Program-made: the position numbers and the translations under genes
In this document: positions 61,497 to 64,000 of the stretch, piece by piece
Layout: the number at the start of each line of letters is the position of its first letter
Position numbering within the stretch: position 1 is the first letter of the stretch
Origin: Aestuariivita sp.
GTDB taxonomy: Bacteria > Pseudomonadota > Alphaproteobacteria > Rhodobacterales > Rhodobacteraceae
DNA: 64,000 nt
Assembly (NCBI GenBank): GCA_018401465.1
Contig: JAGYKE010000004.1
Span: 1,519,857-1,583,856 of the forward strand
Direction of reading: 5' to 3'
The notes under the pieces: model-generated
Seen by the model: only the letters and a program-made list of their open reading frames with translations
Databases searched by the model: none
What the model was told of the DNA's origin: nothing

Positions 61497-61510
61497 AATT
61501 TGATCAAATT
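61497..61510. promoter_or_regulatory. Perfect palindrome AATTTGATCAAATT
   Basis: A 14-base perfect palindrome in the 84-base gap between the permease gene stop and the second PuuA-like gene, 64-77 bases upstream of its ATG. It is a good candidate operator for the polyamine-type operon; the regulator is unknown and no regulator gene is adjacent. Confidence 0.55.
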
Positions 61511-61517
61511 ATGAATA

Positions 61518-62324
61518 CTACCGGATCAGATTGGGACGCAAGCGTAATTTGCGCCGTTCGTTCTGCGGCAAGTGCCGGTTGAGCCGTTTGTTGACCAGCC
61601 CGAAGGCCCCCACGATCGCCAGCGTGAAGAGGATGAAGTAGAATGCGAGGATCGGGTAGGGGATGAAGGGGTTGAAGGTCTTGTCGGCGAAGTACGAGGC
61701 GTAATAGAGCGCGTCGCCCTTCTGCTGCCAGGCCGGAAAGCCCGAGAAGAAGACAAGCGTGGTGGCGTGGAACAGGAAGATCGCCTCGTTCGTATAGGCC
61801 GGCCAGGCAAGGCGCAGCATGGTCGGCCAGATGATGCGGCGGAAGCGCGGCCAGCCGGACATGCCGTAGGCATCCGCCGCCTCGACATCGCCCTTGGGGA
61901 TCGACCGCAGCGCACCGTAGAAAATCTCGGCGGAATAGGCGGCCGTGTTCAGAAACAGCACGATCAGCGCGCCCAGCCATGCGGCGGTGAAGGGGTCGAA
62001 GACCGGGTGCACCGACTTGAGGTTGAGAAACAGGAAATAGGCAAAGAAGAACTGGATGAAGAGCGGCGAGCCCCGGAAGACGAAGACGAACCATTCCGAC
62101 GGTTTGCGCAGCAGCGCATTGGCCGACAACTTGCCCAGCGCCACGGCAGTGGCGAGGCAGAACCCCGTCACCAGCGCCATGACGCCGAAATAGACGTTCC
62201 AGATCATGCCCGACCCGATCAGCACGAAATGTTCGCACAAGGTGAAGTCGGTGCGTGGCAACAGGCGTTCCCCGATGCCGATGCTGCGCAGGCCGTAATC
62301 CTGGATCGTTTCCCAGCAGCTCAT
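61518..62324 (-). CDS. Amino-acid-type ABC transporter permease (second)
   Basis: A 268-residue HisM/ArtM-type permease with about five transmembrane helices. The conserved cytoplasmic loop that meets the ATPase is RSIPKGDVEAADAYGMSGWPRFRRIIWPTMLRLAWP (EAA-loop). The N-terminal LVTGFCLATAVALG and EWFVFVFRGSPLFIQFFFAYF are typical of the HEQRo family. The ATG overlaps the stop of the other permease gene (ATGA). The pair likely imports a basic amino acid or a polyamine-related amine. Confidence 0.9.
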   Translation of the reverse strand: MSCWETIQDYGLRSIGIGERLLPRTDFTLCEHFVLIGSGMIWNVYFGVMALVTGFCLATAVALGKLSANALLRKPSEWFVFVFRGSPLFIQFFFAYFLFLNLKSVHPVFDPFTAAWLGALIVLFLNTAAYSAEIFYGALRSIPKGDVEAADAYGMSGWPRFRRIIWPTMLRLAWPAYTNEAIFLFHATTLVFFSGFPAWQQKGDALYYASYFADKTFNPFIPYPILAFYFILFTLAIVGAFGLVNKRLNRHLPQNERRKLRLRPNLIR

Positions 62325-63217
62325 GCGGCGGCCCTGCGCTGGGCTTCGCCGCCGGTGGTGGCCTGTCCATGGCTCAGCCGGCGCATCAGGCGTTCCAGCG
62401 ATACCTCGGAGACCTTTGTCATTGCTAGATAGAAGATCAGAAGCGCCAGGAAATACCACATCCGCCAATCACCATGCGGATAGTCGGAAAAGCGCGAGGT
62501 CTTGGTGCCGCCCAGTTCACGTGCCCAGTAGACGATATCCTCGATCCCCAGAAGGAACAGAAGCGGCGTCGCCTTGATCAGCACCATCCACAGGTTCGAC
62601 AGCCCGGGCAGGGCATAGACCCACATCTGCGGGACAAGGATGCGCCAGAAGGTCTGGCGGGGCGACATGCCATAGGCTTCGGCGGTCTCCAATTGCGCGC
62701 GCGGCACGGCGCGCATGCCGCCATACAGCACGTTCGCGGCGAAGGCGCCGAAGACGATCGAGAAGGTGATCACCGCGATGAAGAAGGCATAGGTCTGGTG
62801 CACCCATTGCGGTGCCGTGCCCAAGGGCAGCTTCGCCTGCTGGCAGACGATGAAATCCGCGCCCTGCCGGATCGGGTCGGTCCAGTCGGGGCAGAGGATG
62901 CGGTGGCGCGCATATTCGAACGCCTGATCCAGCGCGATCACGAAGAACAGGAAGAAGGCGATGTCCGGCACGCCGCGCACCACGGCGATATAGGTCTTGC
63001 CCAGCAGGCTGACCGGGGCCAGCCGGGACCGCGCCGCCATCGCACCGGCAAACCCGAAGGCCAAAGCGACGGGCGCGGTGATCGCCAGCAGCAAGAGCAC
63101 CTTGAGGAACGAGGCATAGAACAGCATGTGCACGCCGTTCGTCAGGTAACAGGCGAACCAGCTCAACGTGTCGAGGACCGAGGGATCTTCGCAGAATGCA
63201 AACATGCGTGCGCCCAT
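62321..63217 (-). CDS. Amino-acid-type ABC transporter permease (first)
   Basis: A 298-residue HisQ-type permease of the HEQRo family. Landmarks are YIAVVRGVPDIAFFLFFVIALDQ in helix 2-3 and the EAA-loop MRAVPRAQLETAEAYGMSPRQTFWRILVPQMWVYALPG. It carries an unusual insertion (RHRILCPDWTDPIRQGADFIVCQQ) with two cysteines between helices, probably periplasmic. The start may be 63217 or the ATG at 63205. It follows the binding-protein gene after a short gap with a hairpin and couples to the second permease. Confidence 0.9.
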   Translation of the reverse strand: MGARMFAFCEDPSVLDTLSWFACYLTNGVHMLFYASFLKVLLLLAITAPVALAFGFAGAMAARSRLAPVSLLGKTYIAVVRGVPDIAFFLFFVIALDQAFEYARHRILCPDWTDPIRQGADFIVCQQAKLPLGTAPQWVHQTYAFFIAVITFSIVFGAFAANVLYGGMRAVPRAQLETAEAYGMSPRQTFWRILVPQMWVYALPGLSNLWMVLIKATPLLFLLGIEDIVYWARELGGTKTSRFSDYPHGDWRMWYFLALLIFYLAMTKVSEVSLERLMRRLSHGQATTGGEAQRRAAA

Positions 63218-63221
63218 AAAA

Positions 63222-63245
63222 GGGGCGGGCCCGGAAGCCCGCCCC
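63222..63245. promoter_or_regulatory. Intercistronic stem-loop after the binding-protein gene
   Basis: GGGGCGGGC-CCGGAA-GCCCGCCCC, perfect 9-base arms, in the 37-base gap between the substrate-binding protein stop and the permease start. Such hairpins stabilise the upstream message so that the periplasmic binding protein exceeds the permeases. Confidence 0.65.
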
Positions 63246-63254
63246 GCTCAGCGA

Positions 63255-63989
63255 TCAGTAGGTCTGGGTGCCTTCGCCGAACCACTTGATCAGAAGCGCG
63301 TTGAGCGATCCGTCGCCCTTCATCGCGGTGATGGCGGCGTCGAACTTGTCTCTCAGCTCGGTATCGCTTTCGCGCAGGCCCATGCCGACACCGCCGCCCA
63401 GCGGCACCTCGGGGCCGATGAACACGAGCGCGCCGCCCGATTCCTCGACCAGCGGCACGAGATAGTCGCGGTCGGCAAACACGGCGTCGGCTTCCCCGTT
63501 GCGCACGGCGGCGACGGTTTCTTCCGGCGTGGCAAACTCCACCAGCGTCGCACCCGAGGATGCGATGTGGCCTGCCTGGATCGTGTTGGTCTGCGCGGAG
63601 ACGACGCCGGTTTCCCAGTTGGCTCCGTCAGCCGCGCCCACATAGGCCGACGAGGTCGGCGGGAAATAGTCCTGCGTGAAATCGATGACTTCGTCGCGTT
63701 CCGCGGTGATCGACATGCCGGCGATGATCGTGTCGTAGTTGCCCGACACGAGGTTGGGGATGATCGAATCCCAGTCGTTCTTGACCCATTCGCAGGTCAG
63801 TTCTGCGCGGCGGCAGAGTTCGTCGCCAAGTTCGCGTTCGAACCCGTCGACTTCACCCTTGTCGTTGATGAAGTTGTACGGAGGGTATGCGCCCTCGGTG
63901 CCCATGCGCACGGTCTTCGCGTGACCGCCGGCAAAGGCCATGCTGGCGGTCAGTGCAAGGGCGGCAGTGCCCAGGATCAGCTTTTTCAT
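63255..63989 (-). CDS. ABC transporter substrate-binding protein, family 3
   Basis: A 244-residue periplasmic binding protein with signal peptide (MKKLILGTAALALTASMAFA) and the family 3 (HisJ/ArgT-like) fold. The start of the mature domain is VRMGTEGAYPPYNFINDKGEVDGFERELGDELC, and DWDSIIPNLVSGNYDTIIAGMSITAERDEVIDFTQDYF is the highly conserved family segment. It probably binds a polar amino acid or amine. It heads an operon with two permease genes; the ATPase should be upstream, beyond base 64000, or elsewhere. Confidence 0.92.
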   Translation of the reverse strand: MKKLILGTAALALTASMAFAGGHAKTVRMGTEGAYPPYNFINDKGEVDGFERELGDELCRRAELTCEWVKNDWDSIIPNLVSGNYDTIIAGMSITAERDEVIDFTQDYFPPTSSAYVGAADGANWETGVVSAQTNTIQAGHIASSGATLVEFATPEETVAAVRNGEADAVFADRDYLVPLVEESGGALVFIGPEVPLGGGVGMGLRESDTELRDKFDAAITAMKGDGSLNALLIKWFGEGTQTY

Positions 63990-64000
63990 GTGGTTACTCC

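Overview
The window is high-GC (about two thirds G+C), densely packed alphaproteobacterial DNA. The gene content points to the Rhodobacteraceae (Rhodobacterales): bchE-bchJ under apparent PpsR/CrtJ and FnrL control, a complete PHA granule locus with TGC-rich PhaR-type operators, DUF6455 and DUF1467 proteins, SdhE, ThyX, a Slam-type outer-membrane protein, and two gamma-glutamylpolyamine-synthetase-like proteins. I see no rRNA, tRNA, CRISPR array, transposase or integrase, so this looks like chromosome with a few accessory patches. The one clearly foreign-looking gene is the AT-rich ORF at 23565-24071.

Layout. 1-5000: end of a D-2-hydroxyacid dehydrogenase, DUF1467, methylmalonyl-CoA epimerase, a response regulator, a GNAT acetyltransferase and aspS. 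5058-8911: a cyclopropane-fatty-acid-synthase-like methyltransferase, then bchJ and bchE with a compact O2/light-responsive control region. 8912-16958: carB, two covarying hairpins, a KAS III enzyme, thymidine kinase, then an overlapping minus-strand run (EI24 membrane protein, nitroreductase, HDAC-family deacetylase, small protein). 17086-23217: an M48 protease with an apparent 1-bp frameshift, three small DUF6455-type genes, DCC1 and CDGSH proteins, a 44-residue membrane peptide with two cytochromes c, and small stress or membrane proteins. Three FNR-type boxes fall here. 23218-24071: an array of perfect inverted repeats and the AT-rich HEPN-like gene, next to parE.

24093-35168: parE, two alpha/beta hydrolases, PPK2, DUF1007 plus a NicO-type metal exporter, MATE, aspartate aminotransferase, XRE regulator-sdhE and a MarR-type regulator. 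35162-40420: DUF1194, glyoxalase I, a Slam-like protein with its putative surface lipoprotein, thyX, a small Cys-rich secreted protein and a cold-shock protein. 40641-47323: Spx/ArsC-like reductase, a four-gene cluster matching the bufferin type (DUF2282 precursor, DUF692 multinuclear iron oxidase, DUF2063 partner, DoxX), thrS, MAPEG and a fused ArsR-SRPBCC regulator with tandem operators. 47436-50769: creatininase-family protein and three alpha/beta hydrolases, one lacking its nucleophile. 50786-55332: phaZ, phaC, phaP and phaR. 55336-64000: DegT-family aminotransferase, then a putrescine/polyamine-type module (FAD oxidase, two PuuA-like synthetases, class I amidotransferase) next to an amino-acid-type ABC importer whose ATPase is not in the window.

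How it fits together. Four FNR-type boxes lie 58-71 bases upstream of start codons, at bchEJ, the DUF6455 trio, the peptide-cytochrome operon and a membrane stress-type gene. This suggests that several neighbouring units respond together to low oxygen. The most interesting system is the RiPP-like bufABCD cluster at 41378-43853. A perfect stem-loop separates its precursor gene from its modification genes.
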